DNA from: Bacillus chungangensis
Lineage (GTDB): Bacteria; Bacillota; Bacilli; Bacillales; Bacillaceae_C
Length of the DNA: 64,000 nucleotides
Assembly (NCBI RefSeq): GCF_030812995.1
Contig: NZ_JAUSTT010000013.1
Span: 62,001-126,000, forward strand
Direction of reading: 5' to 3'
Position numbers and translations under genes: made by a program
Shown here: one piece after another, positions 8,203 to 17,328 of the stretch
Layout: each line of letters starts with the position of its first letter
How positions within the stretch are numbered: position 1 is the first letter of the stretch
Notes under the pieces: generated by a model
Told to the model about the DNA's origin: nothing
Database searches by the model: none
Seen by the model: the letters and a program-made list of their open reading frames with translations, nothing else

Positions 8203-9278
8203 GTTGCATTCATCCCCTTGTTTGTTCGCAATATAAGCATGATAAATAACGGTGCTCCAATGATGGCACAGATAACACCAACTTGCAGAACAATTGGCTG
8301 TATGATTAACCTGGAAATCAGGTCTGCTAGAATTAAGAAAATTGCTCCGCCGATCGCGCTGATAGGGAGTAATAAACGATGATCAGGTCCAATGATAAAG
8401 CGCATGATATGAGGAACGATGAGACCGACAAAACCGATAATCCCACTTACTGCTACAGCTGATCCTGTTATGAAGGAGGCTAGAATTAAAACGATATACC
8501 TAGTCGCTTTTACATTGACTCCAGAGCTGCTCGCTTGTTCATCACCGAGCAGCATCATATTTAAATCACGTCCAAACAAGCATAAAATGATGCAGCCAAT
8601 GAGAATAGGGAAAAAAATAAGTGTTACATGACCCCATGTTCGTGCTTCTAATCCGCCTTGCAGCCAGTAAACAATACTTCGCAACTCTTGTTCATTTTTG
8701 GATGCTGCTATCATGATGTTCATGAGGGCTGAAAAAAATGAATTGATCCCAATCCCTAATAAGAGAAGCGTGACAATGTTTCTTTGGCTATTTATGCTCC
8801 AAATAGACAACACAACTAAGATAGCAACAAGCGCCCCTAAAAACGCGGCTCCCGGTAAAAACCAACTGCTTATTTTCGTCCAGCCAAAAAAGATGGCACA
8901 GACTGCACCTAATGCTCCACCACTAGATACACCGACATAGCCCGGCTCTACTAGTGGATTTCGAAATAAACCTTGCATAGCGGCTCCAGATACGCCAAGT
9001 GCGGCTCCTACAAGTGCCGCAACCAGAACACGAGGGAGGCGAACTTCAGTGATGACAATTGTCGGCTGCTCGTTATGCATTATGCCTAGAGAAATACGCA
9101 ATTTATTCAACAATATTCCAACGGTTTCACTAAATGGAATGTTAATAGGTCCGAGTGAGACCGCTAAAATTATTGCCAAAAATAAAAAAATGACCGACAA
9201 AATAGCAACCATACTTAATCGCCATGTTTGTACATTCGTCATTGCGATTCTTTTTGTTGTTTTTTTATTAACGAGCAA
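8199..9278 (-). CDS. Iron-complex/heme-type ABC transporter permease (FecCD family)
   Basis: A 359-residue polytopic membrane protein with about nine hydrophobic segments and the FecCD hallmarks EVRLPRVLVAALVGAALG, GAAMQGLFRNPLVEPGYVG and IIGFVGLIVPHIMR. One gene presumably forms the homodimeric channel. First gene of the four-gene minus-strand operon (permease, ATPase, binding protein, ferrochelatase-like). TTG 9278 is chosen because AAAGGAGAAG is well spaced; an internal ATG lies 12 codons later. No convincing Fur box was found in the 70 bases upstream. Confidence 0.9.
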   Translation of the reverse strand: MLVNKKTTKRIAMTNVQTWRLSMVAILSVIFLFLAIILAVSLGPINIPFSETVGILLNKLRISLGIMHNEQPTIVITEVRLPRVLVAALVGAALGVSGAAMQGLFRNPLVEPGYVGVSSGGALGAVCAIFFGWTKISSWFLPGAAFLGALVAILVVLSIWSINSQRNIVTLLLLGIGINSFFSALMNIMIAASKNEQELRSIVYWLQGGLEARTWGHVTLIFFPILIGCIILCLFGRDLNMMLLGDEQASSSGVNVKATRYIVLILASFITGSAVAVSGIIGFVGLIVPHIMRFIIGPDHRLLLPISAIGGAIFLILADLISRLIIQPIVLQVGVICAIIGAPLFIMLILRTNKGMNAT

Positions 9279-9501
9279 ATCTTCTTCTCCTTTCTTTTAG
9301 TTAAAATTGTTTCTTTAGGTGAAATTTATTTACCATAGTTAAAATAGTAGTGTCTAGTAAAATGAAAGTCAATCAATTTCGTTTATACATTTGTTTCAGC
9401 AGTATTTTTAGCTCAAGTTTAAAGATAAACTGCTTAAAAATTGGACGTATAGAAATGAAAGTATTTTTATCTTTTTGTGCGCTTGATTGGGAGTTTATTA
9501 A

Positions 9502-9546
9502 AAAAGCAGCATCCTCTCGCATAAGTGATAGAGGATGCTTTTTTAT
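9502..9546. terminator. Terminator for the malic enzyme gene, possibly bidirectional
   Basis: AGCATCCTCT pairs with AGAGGATGCT around a 12-base loop, with T-runs on both sides. Confidence 0.8.
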
Positions 9547-9573
9547 AAAATGAAGGCTCTAATAATAAGAGCT

Positions 9574-10821
9574 TTATATGACTGCATTTGCCAACGTAAT
9601 TTTAACAGAGGAAAGCTGGTAGCAGTTATTTCGAAGCTGATTCAAATCAATGACTTGACGAGCGATCCCTGTTTCCATTGCAGCAGAAGCTACTGCGGCT
9701 GCTACTTCCGGAGCAACTCGTGCATCAAAGGGAGAAGGAATAATGTAGTCTTCCTTCATCTCATAAGTGTTTACTAATGAAGCAATCGCTTTGGCAGCGG
9801 CAATTTTCATTTCTTTATTAATATCAGTTGCTCTTACATCTAAAGCCCCTCTAAAAATGCCGGGAAATGCCAATACGTTGTTAATTTGATTTGAGAAATC
9901 AGATCGTCCTGTTCCAATGATCCGTGCCCCTGCTTTTTTTGCTTCATTTGGATGTATTTCAGGATTTGGATTTGCCAATGCAAAAACGATTGGATCATGC
10001 TTCATTTTTTGTACCATTGCTTTTGTTAATGCTCCTTCAACGGAGACGCCAATGAATACATCTGCATCAACTATTGCGTCCTCCAATGTACCTGCTTTCT
10101 GTGCTGGATTCGTGATAGAAGCAATTTCATCCTTGATGGCATTCATGCCATCACCGCGATCTTGATAAATGATGCCTTTCGTATCACAAACAAGCATATG
10201 CTGAACTTTAAAATCCAATAACATCTTTGTAATTGCAATTCCTGCTGCCCCGGCACCGTTGATGACAATTTTTATCGTGGAAAAATCTTTTCCTGTTATT
10301 TTTAAGGCATTTATTAGTGCTGCTGTTGTGACAATGGCAGTGCCATGCTGATCATCATGGAAAACGGGAATGTCAAGCGCTTGCTTTAAATGTTTTTCAA
10401 TGATAAAACAATTTGGCGCTTTAATATCCTCTAGGTTGATGCCGCCATAAGAAGATTGAACGAGCTTAACAGTTTCAATCACTTTTTCAGCATTAGCCGT
10501 ATCAATACAGAGTGGAACAGCATCGACTCCTGCGAAATGTTTAAAAAGAATCGCCTTTCCTTCCATTACAGGCAAAGCTGCATCTGCTCCAATATTTCCT
10601 AACCCTAAAACCGCCGTACCGTCAGTTACAACTGCCACTGTGTTGGCTTTCATCGTATATTGATAAAGATGCTCTTTGTTCTGCTGGATTTCTTTGCAAG
10701 GTTCAGCTACGCCGGGAGAATAGACAAGACTTAAATCCTTCATATTCTTCACTGCCACTTTTGATTTTGAGGAGAGTTTCCCCTGATGCATCCGATGAAT
10801 TTGCAACGCTTCTTCACGCAA
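9574..10821 (-). CDS. NAD(P)-dependent malic enzyme
   Basis: Oxidatively decarboxylates malate to pyruvate. The 415-residue protein is the short bacterial form (YtsJ-like). It has SLVYSPGVAEPC near residue 33, DGTAVLGLGNIG (malate/NAD region), KAPNCFIIE, a second Rossmann segment VINGAGAAGIAI, and FALANPNPEI. TTG 10821 is supported by AAGGAGGATG. A clear terminator follows. It is transcribed alone. Cofactor preference (NADP for YtsJ) cannot be decided by eye. Confidence 0.9.
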   Translation of the reverse strand: MREEALQIHRMHQGKLSSKSKVAVKNMKDLSLVYSPGVAEPCKEIQQNKEHLYQYTMKANTVAVVTDGTAVLGLGNIGADAALPVMEGKAILFKHFAGVDAVPLCIDTANAEKVIETVKLVQSSYGGINLEDIKAPNCFIIEKHLKQALDIPVFHDDQHGTAIVTTAALINALKITGKDFSTIKIVINGAGAAGIAITKMLLDFKVQHMLVCDTKGIIYQDRGDGMNAIKDEIASITNPAQKAGTLEDAIVDADVFIGVSVEGALTKAMVQKMKHDPIVFALANPNPEIHPNEAKKAGARIIGTGRSDFSNQINNVLAFPGIFRGALDVRATDINKEMKIAAAKAIASLVNTYEMKEDYIIPSPFDARVAPEVAAAVASAAMETGIARQVIDLNQLRNNCYQLSSVKITLANAVI

Positions 10822-10976
10822 TATTTACATCCTCCTTCATTATCTGTATTAATACAAAATAATAAAATATAGACTATTATATAACAGATGATATAGAAAA
10901 TGCAATCATACGTTTAGACTGAATAAAAATAAGGTTTGTCCATATTGGTACAATAATTTTAAAATTTGAATTATTG

Positions 10977-11005
10977 TTGACGGTAGAAATACCTAAGTGA
11001 TAACA
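10977..11005 (+). promoter_or_regulatory. Candidate sigma-A promoter for the TrpXYZ-like operon
   Basis: TTGACG, 17 bases, ATAACA, about 155 bases before the first gene. The leader shows no T-box (no AGGGTGG-type core) and no other riboswitch that I recognise. Confidence 0.4.
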
Positions 11006-11160
11006 TATTCGATATCTTCATACCTTTTTTAAAGTAGGTGAACCAGGAATCATGAACCAAAAAAGTATAAATATACAACTAGGGGGTTAGGTAGAAAAGC
11101 GTTAAAATAGGAAAAAAGAGTGATCGTTAGTCATACGAATGATTTAGGGAGGAAACAGGC

Positions 11161-12153
11161 ATGATGAAATGGAAGAAAAGCGCAATTACAATACTTGGAG
11201 CAGCACTGTTTCTAGCAGGCTGTGGAACTAGTTCAAAACAAACAAAAGAAACAGGGGATTCAACTGGAGATAAAGAAATTTTTAACATCGGAATTACGCA
11301 AATAAGCGAGCATCCATCTTTGGATTCTGCCCAAGAAGGGTTTAAAAAGGCATTGGAGGATGCTGGTTTAGAAGTTAACTATGATATTCAAAATGCACAA
11401 GACGATAATAGTGCAAATGATACGATAGCCACAAATTTAGTTCATTCGAAAGTGGATCTTATATTTGCCAATTCGACACCAAGTGCTCAAGCATCTTTAA
11501 GTAAAACAACAGACATTCCGATTATCTTTACATCTGTTACCGATGCAGTAGCAGCTGAGCTCGTGCAATCAATGGAGAAGCCAGGAGGAAATGTTACAGG
11601 GACAATTGATATGCATCCTGAAGCAATTCAGAATACATTGAAATTTATGAAAGAAGAACTAGGAGCAGCTACTATTGGGACAATTTACAACGCAGGTGAA
11701 CAAAATTCGCGGGCACAAGTGGACAATGTGAAGAAAATACTGGACAACCTTGGCTTAAAGTTAGAGGAAGCCTCTGTTGCAACGACGGCAGATGTCAAAC
11801 AAGCCGCGGAATCACTCATCGGTAAAGTCGATGCTTTTTATATTGTGACTGATAATACTGTTATCAAAGCAATTGAATCGGTTGTGTCAGTTGCAGATGA
11901 GAAAAAACTTCCATTGTTAACTGCTGAACTTGATTCCCTTGATCGCGGTGCATTTGCAGCATTCGGGTTTGATTATTACGATATCGGTTATGAAGCAGGT
12001 GAAATAGCAGTGCAAGTATTAAAAGGGGAAAAGAAACCGTCTGAGATACCTGTGCAGCCGCCACAGCAATTAAAATTGAAAATGAACAAAAAAACTGCAG
12101 AAACAATCGGTGTCAAAATAAAGCCTGAATGGGAAGCAGAGCTTGTTGAATAA
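11161..12153 (+). CDS. ABC transporter substrate-binding lipoprotein, TrpX-like
   Basis: A 330-residue lipoprotein with lipobox LFLAGC near residue 21 and a PF04392-type two-lobed ligand domain: IGITQISEHPSLDSAQEGF, LIFANSTPSAQASLS and IPIIFTSVTDAVAAELV. In streptococci this three-gene family is described as a tryptophan importer (TrpXYZ). The ligand here is inferred only from that relation, and other members are uncharacterised. AGGGAGGAAACAGGC precedes the ATG. First gene of a tight operon: the permease starts 17 bases after its stop. Confidence 0.85.
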   Translation: MMKWKKSAITILGAALFLAGCGTSSKQTKETGDSTGDKEIFNIGITQISEHPSLDSAQEGFKKALEDAGLEVNYDIQNAQDDNSANDTIATNLVHSKVDLIFANSTPSAQASLSKTTDIPIIFTSVTDAVAAELVQSMEKPGGNVTGTIDMHPEAIQNTLKFMKEELGAATIGTIYNAGEQNSRAQVDNVKKILDNLGLKLEEASVATTADVKQAAESLIGKVDAFYIVTDNTVIKAIESVVSVADEKKLPLLTAELDSLDRGAFAAFGFDYYDIGYEAGEIAVQVLKGEKKPSEIPVQPPQQLKLKMNKKTAETIGVKIKPEWEAELVE

Positions 12154-12170
12154 TAAGGAGATGATTCGAT

Positions 12171-13193
12171 ATGTTTACAGTTATATTTGGGTCGATTGAA
12201 CTCGGAATCATCTATGCCATTATGGCTTTAGGGGTTTACTTATCTTTTCGCGTACTTGATTTCCCTGACTTAACAGTTGATGGCAGCTTTGTTACCGGAG
12301 CTGCTGTTGCTGCAACAATGATCTTTTTAGGATATGATCCGCTTATCGCAACTTCCTTAGCGCTCGTAAGTGGATTTTTGGCAGGCTGTATGACAGGATT
12401 TTTGCATACAAAAGGAAAAATCAATCCGCTGCTCTCAGGGATTTTGATGATGATTGCCTTATATTCTATTAACTTGCGCATTATGGGCGTCACTTCTGAT
12501 TCTGTAGGAAGACCTAATATTCCACTTATCAATACGGAAACACTATTTTCAAAGTTTACGAGTTTTTGGTCTTCACTGGGAATCGATGCCTGGATTAATG
12601 GAATTGCGGAAAAAATCGGTATTCAAGATGTACCTGCTACATGGGGAATTGTTATAGTAGTAGCGTTAATCACTTTTATGATTAAGCTGATAACGGATCG
12701 CTTTTTACAAACAGAAGTTGGCTTGGCCATCCGTGCGACTGGGGATAACAAACGAATGATCCGCAGCTTTTCTGCAAATACAGACTTACTCATCATTTTA
12801 GGACTTGGGATTTCCAATGCTTTTGTCGCTTTATCCGGAGCTTTAATTGCACAGTATTCGAAATTTGCTGATGTAAGCATGGGTATCGGGATGATTATTA
12901 TCGGTCTCGCTTCGGTTATTATCGGCGAAGCAATCTTTGGAACAAAAACAATGATGCGTACAACGCTAGCCGTCATTGGCGGGGCTATTATTTATCGTAT
13001 TATACTTGGGATGGCGCTAAGGATGAAAGTGCTTGATACTGGCGACATGAAATTGATTACAGCGTTGATCGTCATATTGGCACTTGTTCTGCCAAAAGTT
13101 TTAGAAAACCAAAAAGAAAAGCGTAGAAAAAAGCGGCGTTATGCTGAACGGATGGCAAATGTTGATGTTGCGGTAAAAAAGGAGGGAAATTAA
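12171..13193 (+). CDS. ABC transporter permease, TrpY-like
   Basis: A 340-residue integral membrane protein of the branched-chain-amino-acid/ribose permease superfamily, with 8-9 hydrophobic segments. The family core is FPDLTVDGSFVTGAAV near residue 31. A coupling-helix region (TEVGLAIRATGDNKRMIRSF) follows, then a basic cytoplasmic tail (KEKRRKKRR). Its stop is directly followed by the ATPase start with no spacer. Confidence 0.85.
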   Translation: MFTVIFGSIELGIIYAIMALGVYLSFRVLDFPDLTVDGSFVTGAAVAATMIFLGYDPLIATSLALVSGFLAGCMTGFLHTKGKINPLLSGILMMIALYSINLRIMGVTSDSVGRPNIPLINTETLFSKFTSFWSSLGIDAWINGIAEKIGIQDVPATWGIVIVVALITFMIKLITDRFLQTEVGLAIRATGDNKRMIRSFSANTDLLIILGLGISNAFVALSGALIAQYSKFADVSMGIGMIIIGLASVIIGEAIFGTKTMMRTTLAVIGGAIIYRIILGMALRMKVLDTGDMKLITALIVILALVLPKVLENQKEKRRKKRRYAERMANVDVAVKKEGN

Positions 13194-13991
13194 GTGCTGA
13201 AACTTGCCCATATAAGTAAAGTATTTAATGAGGCTACTCCTGATGAAAAAATTGCGATTGATCATATTGATCTCACTTTAAAAGAAGGGGATTTTGTCAC
13301 CGTGATCGGCAGTAATGGTGCAGGAAAGTCAACGTTAATGAACATTATTTCTGGTGTTCAATTTCCAGATGCAGGGACTGTTCATATTGAAGGGAAAGAT
13401 GTCACAAAACTGCCAGAATATAAGCGTTCCACGATGATTGGCAGGGTGTTTCAAGATCCAATGGCAGGCACTGCACCGACGATGACGATTGAAGAAAACT
13501 TAGCAATCGCTTATTCACGGAATAAAAAACGAAGTCTGCGTAATGGCGTTAATAGGAATCGACGTGCTTTTTTTAAAGAAGCTTTAGCTGCCTTGCATCT
13601 CGGTCTTGAAAATCGTTTAACGGCAAAGGCTGGCTTGTTATCAGGCGGTGAGCGGCAGGCACTTTCACTATTAATGGCCACTTTCACAGAACCGTCAATT
13701 TTGTTGCTTGATGAGCACACAGCTGCACTGGACCCTTCGCGAGCTGAACTGATCACGAATTTAACGAAGGAAATAGTAGAGAAGCATAGACTAACGACGT
13801 TAATGGTGACGCATAACATGCAGCAGGCATTAGATCTTGGAAATCGCCTTGTAATGATGGATAAAGGACAAATCATTTTGGAAGTAGATGAAGAAGAGAA
13901 GCAGCATTTAACGATTGAAAAATTAATGGAAGAATTTCAGCGCATACGCGGCAAACAAATGGCCAATGATCGAGCGCTTCTTAGTTTTTGA
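13194..13991 (+). CDS. ABC transporter ATP-binding protein, TrpZ-like
   Basis: A 265-residue ATPase. Walker A is GSNGAGKST (about 38-46), the signature is LLSGGERQAL, and Walker B is ILLLDEHTAALDP, with His in place of the common Pro after the catalytic Glu, as in other members of this subfamily. The switch His is in MVTHNMQQAL. GTG start directly after the permease TAA, with GGAGGG upstream inside the permease 3' end, so translation is probably coupled. Confidence 0.88.
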   Translation: MLKLAHISKVFNEATPDEKIAIDHIDLTLKEGDFVTVIGSNGAGKSTLMNIISGVQFPDAGTVHIEGKDVTKLPEYKRSTMIGRVFQDPMAGTAPTMTIEENLAIAYSRNKKRSLRNGVNRNRRAFFKEALAALHLGLENRLTAKAGLLSGGERQALSLLMATFTEPSILLLDEHTAALDPSRAELITNLTKEIVEKHRLTTLMVTHNMQQALDLGNRLVMMDKGQIILEVDEEEKQHLTIEKLMEEFQRIRGKQMANDRALLSF

Positions 13992-14130
13992 ACTCTCAAG
14001 GGTTTCCATGAAGAAGTCGACACGATATGATATACTAGAAAAGTAAAGTCATCTTTTTATAGGCTTTTTGGGAGCTGACTCCCGGATGCAAGTGTCGTAT
14101 TTTACGAGTTCACTTACGGAGGTGTTCACT

Positions 14131-14796
14131 TTGGTGAAGGCAGTGATTTTTGATTTTGATGGCACAATGATCGATACAGAAGCATTATGGTTTGAACAAA
14201 CGAAATTGCTATTGAAAGAACAATATGATATCGATCTGCCATTAGAAGTGTTCGCACGTATAATCGGTACAACGAATGAAGAATTGATTCGTTACATTAT
14301 GGATAAAACGAATGGACTTTTTCAGCAGGAATCTTTCCAACAGATACTGCTTGAAAGGGTTGAGCAGCAGCTCAATCATTTACCTCTTCGTTCCGGATTT
14401 TTACCTTTTTTTACACAGGTAAAGACGTTTGGCTGTAAAATCGGCCTGGCAACTAGCTCTAATCTCGCATGGATAGAGCCTTTCTTAAGACGTTTTGACC
14501 TATATCATGATTTTGATGTGATATGCACGAGCGATGATGTAGAAAAAGTAAAGCCTGACCCAGCTCTCTATCAGAAAGCTATACAAACCCTTGAGATAGA
14601 ACCCAATGAAGCAATCGCAGTTGAGGATTCTGTCAATGGTTCACTGGCTGCGTTAAGAGCAGGACTTCATTGTGTCGTCGTACCTAATGTCGTCACAAAG
14701 CAGATGTCATTTTCAGACAAGGTCTTACTATATGATGGTTATGAAAAAATGAACATGCATGAGCTGCAAAAATGCTTGTTAACGATGACCTCATGA
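14131..14796 (+). CDS. HAD-family phosphatase, beta-phosphoglucomutase-like (YhcW-like)
   Basis: A 221-residue haloacid-dehalogenase hydrolase. Motif I DFDGTMID holds the nucleophile Asp and the acid/base Asp, motif II is LATSS, a Lys lies in EKVKPDPALY, and motif IV is VEDSVNG. The PNVVTKQMSF tail resembles B. subtilis YhcW. The frame is open from 14068, but ACGGAGGTG is placed 8 bases before TTG 14131 (GTG 14134 is an alternative), giving the usual family length. Likely dephosphorylates a small phosphosugar or nucleotide; specificity unknown. Confidence 0.8.
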   Translation: MVKAVIFDFDGTMIDTEALWFEQTKLLLKEQYDIDLPLEVFARIIGTTNEELIRYIMDKTNGLFQQESFQQILLERVEQQLNHLPLRSGFLPFFTQVKTFGCKIGLATSSNLAWIEPFLRRFDLYHDFDVICTSDDVEKVKPDPALYQKAIQTLEIEPNEAIAVEDSVNGSLAALRAGLHCVVVPNVVTKQMSFSDKVLLYDGYEKMNMHELQKCLLTMTS

Positions 14797-14864
14797 TGCA
14801 GGGGAGCAGGCAATTGAAATGCAGCGATATGCTTAAATAAGAAGCAATTACTCGCTTTTATAAT

Positions 14865-14912
14865 GGACACACGTGAAATGTAAATTTCTTCACGATGTGT
14901 CTTTTTTTATTT
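14865..14912 (+). terminator. Terminator after the HAD phosphatase gene
   Basis: An imperfect stem of GACACACGTGAA with TTCACGATGTGTC, then seven T. Confidence 0.65.
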
Positions 14913-15034
14913 TATTAAAAATGCCAAGGGGAATATAGTTTAATAAAATCATTTATATCTTGAAAAAATAAATCTGGATATCAAACAATACTTGTAGATA
15001 AAGTTAAACTTGTTGGATCATTATTTAACAGTAT

Positions 15035-15061
15035 TGGGATGTGAACATTTTTCACATCCCA
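15035..15061. other. Short inverted repeat in the convergent intergenic region
   Basis: GGGATGTGAA and TTCACATCCC around a small loop, without a T-run. It is probably a remnant terminator or RNA end signal between the two convergent transcripts. Confidence 0.45.
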
Positions 15062-15095
15062 ATTCCGTATTTCATTATAGTGAAATATGGACATA

Positions 15096-15128
15096 AAAAA
15101 GGTTCTGCTCTTGTAAAGATGAGCAGAA
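15096..15128 (-). terminator. Terminator for the phosphate permease operon
   Basis: TTCTGCTC pairs with GAGCAGAA around a 10-base loop; on the minus strand a run of T follows. Confidence 0.75.
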
Positions 15129-15185
15129 ATTCCTTCTTGGGCAAAGCATATTTTTTTAATCTATCCTGGTATAGCCTATATTTCT

Positions 15186-16184
15186 TTAAAAAATAGTATT
15201 CAAAATAAAGTAAATGATTGCTGCGAATCCAGCAGAAATTGGAAGGGTGATGACCCATGTCATCAACATTCTTTGTGCAGTATCCCACTTAACGCCTTTC
15301 ACACGATGTGATGCACCTACTCCTAATATAGAGGAAGAGATCACGTGTGTAGTACTAACAGGCAGATGAAGAAACGTTGCACCAAAAATAATCATTGCCG
15401 AGTTAATGTCTGCTGCAACACCATTCACAGGACGGATTTTCATAATTTTCCCACCAACAGTTTTAATAATTTTCCAGCCGCCAATAGATGTCCCTAAGCC
15501 CATTGCAAGTGCGCAGGAAAATTGAACCCAAAAAGGAATGTCAGTAGATGTATGATAATTATTTGCAATCAACGCCATCGTAATAATTCCCATCGCTTTT
15601 TGCGCATCATTTGTTCCATGTGTATAAGCTTGTAAAGCAGCAGTGAAAATCTGGATAATACGAAAGTGCTTATTGGTCTTCGCCAAGTTAAAGTTTTTAA
15701 ACACGATTTTAAAGATGCTGTAAATGATATAACCTAATACAAACGCTATGATCGGCGAAAAGATGAGTGCTTGTACAATCTTTAGAAAACCGCTGAAATT
15801 AAGCGCAGAAAGACCAGCTGCCATCAATGCCGCGCCAGCGATTGAACCGATAATAGCATGTGACGAACTGCTTGGAATTCCATAATACCATGTGATTAAA
15901 TTCCATGCGATAGCCGAAAGAAGCGCGGCTAAAATAACGAGCGGGCCATTTTCTAGTGTAAAAGGATCAACAATATCTTTTGTAATTGTTTGTGCGACCC
16001 CAGTAAATGTCATGGCACCGACAAAGTTCATGATTGCAGCCAATAGAATAGCGTGCCGAGGCTTTAAAGCCTTCGTAGATACAGAGGTTGCAATTGCGTT
16101 GGCAGTGTCATGAAATCCATTGATAAAATCAAAGGCTAAAGCGCAAACGACAATAAGTATAGTTAATAAAAGAACACCATCCAT
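15186..16184 (-). CDS. pit: PiT-family inorganic phosphate permease
   Basis: A 332-residue membrane carrier with the duplicated PiT signatures: FDFINGFHDTANAIATSVST near the N-terminus and AYTHGTNDAQKAMG in the second half. The GIPSSSSHA and LPVSTTHV turns are the paired substrate-site repeats. Low-affinity, cation-coupled phosphate uptake is likely. It follows the DUF47 gene by 11 bases, which is the usual Pit partner arrangement and argues for phosphate rather than the related CysP sulfate role, although the sulfate operon lies 4 kb away without its own importer. Confidence 0.88.
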   Translation of the reverse strand: MDGVLLLTILIVVCALAFDFINGFHDTANAIATSVSTKALKPRHAILLAAIMNFVGAMTFTGVAQTITKDIVDPFTLENGPLVILAALLSAIAWNLITWYYGIPSSSSHAIIGSIAGAALMAAGLSALNFSGFLKIVQALIFSPIIAFVLGYIIYSIFKIVFKNFNLAKTNKHFRIIQIFTAALQAYTHGTNDAQKAMGIITMALIANNYHTSTDIPFWVQFSCALAMGLGTSIGGWKIIKTVGGKIMKIRPVNGVAADINSAMIIFGATFLHLPVSTTHVISSSILGVGASHRVKGVKWDTAQRMLMTWVITLPISAGFAAIIYFILNTIF

Positions 16185-16195
16185 TTGTAAACTCC

Positions 16196-16819
16196 TTATG
16201 CGTTTTTCATGACGATACTTTCTAGTGTATTAGCTACATTTTGACAATGATCTGCAATATCTTCTAAATTTTCGTATACTTCTTTTATTTTAATCAAACG
16301 AATTGGATCTTTCTCAACCGCAAATAATTCTTTAATGGATTGACGTAAAATATCATCACATGTTGATTCGTAATCTTTGATTTTAATGGCTAATGGTCGA
16401 ATTTCCGGTAGTTTTTTACTAAAAAGCAATTCGACAGCTTTTTCAATTTCAATCGTACATTGGTGAATAGCATCAACAAATTGTATCATAAAGTCATCTG
16501 CTTTCGTAATAGAATACATCTCAAAAATAGCAGCACAACTTTCTAAACCATCAAGGACATCATCCATAATCATCGCAAGAGCTAAAATATCTTCACGTTC
16601 AATCGGTGTAATAAAAGCATTATTTAGCTCCATAATCGTTTCGTGGACATAAGAATCGCCTTTTGTTTCAAATTCCTTCATCTTTTCAGAGAAAACTTTT
16701 AAGTCTTCCGTATTATTTAGTTTAAAATTGACAAAAAAATCTGCACCTTCCTTTAGATTAACAGCAATATTTTCTAACAAAATCGCGAATTTGTCCTTTT
16801 TATTTTTAAATACCATCAA
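16196..16819 (-). CDS. DUF47 (PhoU-like) phosphate-transport accessory protein
   Basis: A 207-residue, almost entirely helical cytoplasmic protein with the PhoU-like metal-binding pattern: KEFETKGDSYVHETI in the first bundle, IMDDVLDGLESCAAIFEMY in the middle, KIKDYESTCDDILRQSI, and ENLEDIADHCQNVANTLE at the C-terminus. In Bacillus this gene (YkaA type) precedes pit and is thought to modulate the permease. AGGAGG lies before the ATG. First gene of the two-gene operon. Confidence 0.88.
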   Translation of the reverse strand: MMVFKNKKDKFAILLENIAVNLKEGADFFVNFKLNNTEDLKVFSEKMKEFETKGDSYVHETIMELNNAFITPIEREDILALAMIMDDVLDGLESCAAIFEMYSITKADDFMIQFVDAIHQCTIEIEKAVELLFSKKLPEIRPLAIKIKDYESTCDDILRQSIKELFAVEKDPIRLIKIKEVYENLEDIADHCQNVANTLESIVMKNA

Positions 16820-17045
16820 AAGAACCTCCTCATATAATGGAAAAAACTAAAAAAGGATGATCAAAAGGTTGATGTAGTCCACGGCAAAAAATAGAGAAGA
16901 AGTCCTTGACACACGGATTATAAATGAAAAATTATTTCTCTTTTATGCTGTAGACAACAAAATCACCAAACGTTCTTATTTTAGCTGAAAAACGAAGAAA
17001 ATGAAAGGATCGTTCAAATCTTTCTTTATACAATCTTAACAAAAA

Positions 17046-17061
17046 TGTGAACAAAGTCACA
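17046..17061. promoter_or_regulatory. Fnr/Crp-type palindrome
   Basis: TGTGA-N6-TCACA, exact in both half-sites, about 227 bases upstream of the DUF47-pit operon and 268 bases upstream of the aldo/keto reductase. Bacillus Fnr and related Crp-family proteins bind this pattern. No such regulator is in the window. Confidence 0.4.
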
Positions 17062-17114
17062 AATAATCAATGTTAGTAAAGGTTATTTATTTGTTACAAT
17101 AAGTATAGTACAAC

Positions 17115-17271
17115 TTTATCCCACATCAAACTGGCAGAAGAGAAGCGGTGGGGGGTATCTGACATTCAAATGTCCAATTAGTACTTATATACAGGCTAAA
17201 GAAATTTTTTGAATCAGCAGCGCACGAAGGAAAAAAAATTTTTTCGTGGGCGTTTGTGACTTTCACTTTAT
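17115..17271. repeat. Dispersed repeat, diverged copy (copy 2)
   Basis: Begins TTTATCCCACATC and ends TTTCACTTTAT like intact copies. The interior carries a diverged GCGCACGAAGGAA module of the long form. The hairpins are decayed. Confidence 0.75.
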
Positions 17272-17328
17272 TTTTCTTTGTTAAGCAAACATATATACTG
17301 TCTAAAAATACAAGAAAGGATGATAAAA

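Noticed and set aside
10822-11160. T-box leader before the TrpXYZ-like operon
   Set aside because: No AGGGTGG-type T-box core and no terminator before the gene; only a plausible promoter.
15052-15288. 78-codon minus-strand frame at the end of the phosphate permease
   Set aside because: It overlaps the permease in another frame and spans its terminator.
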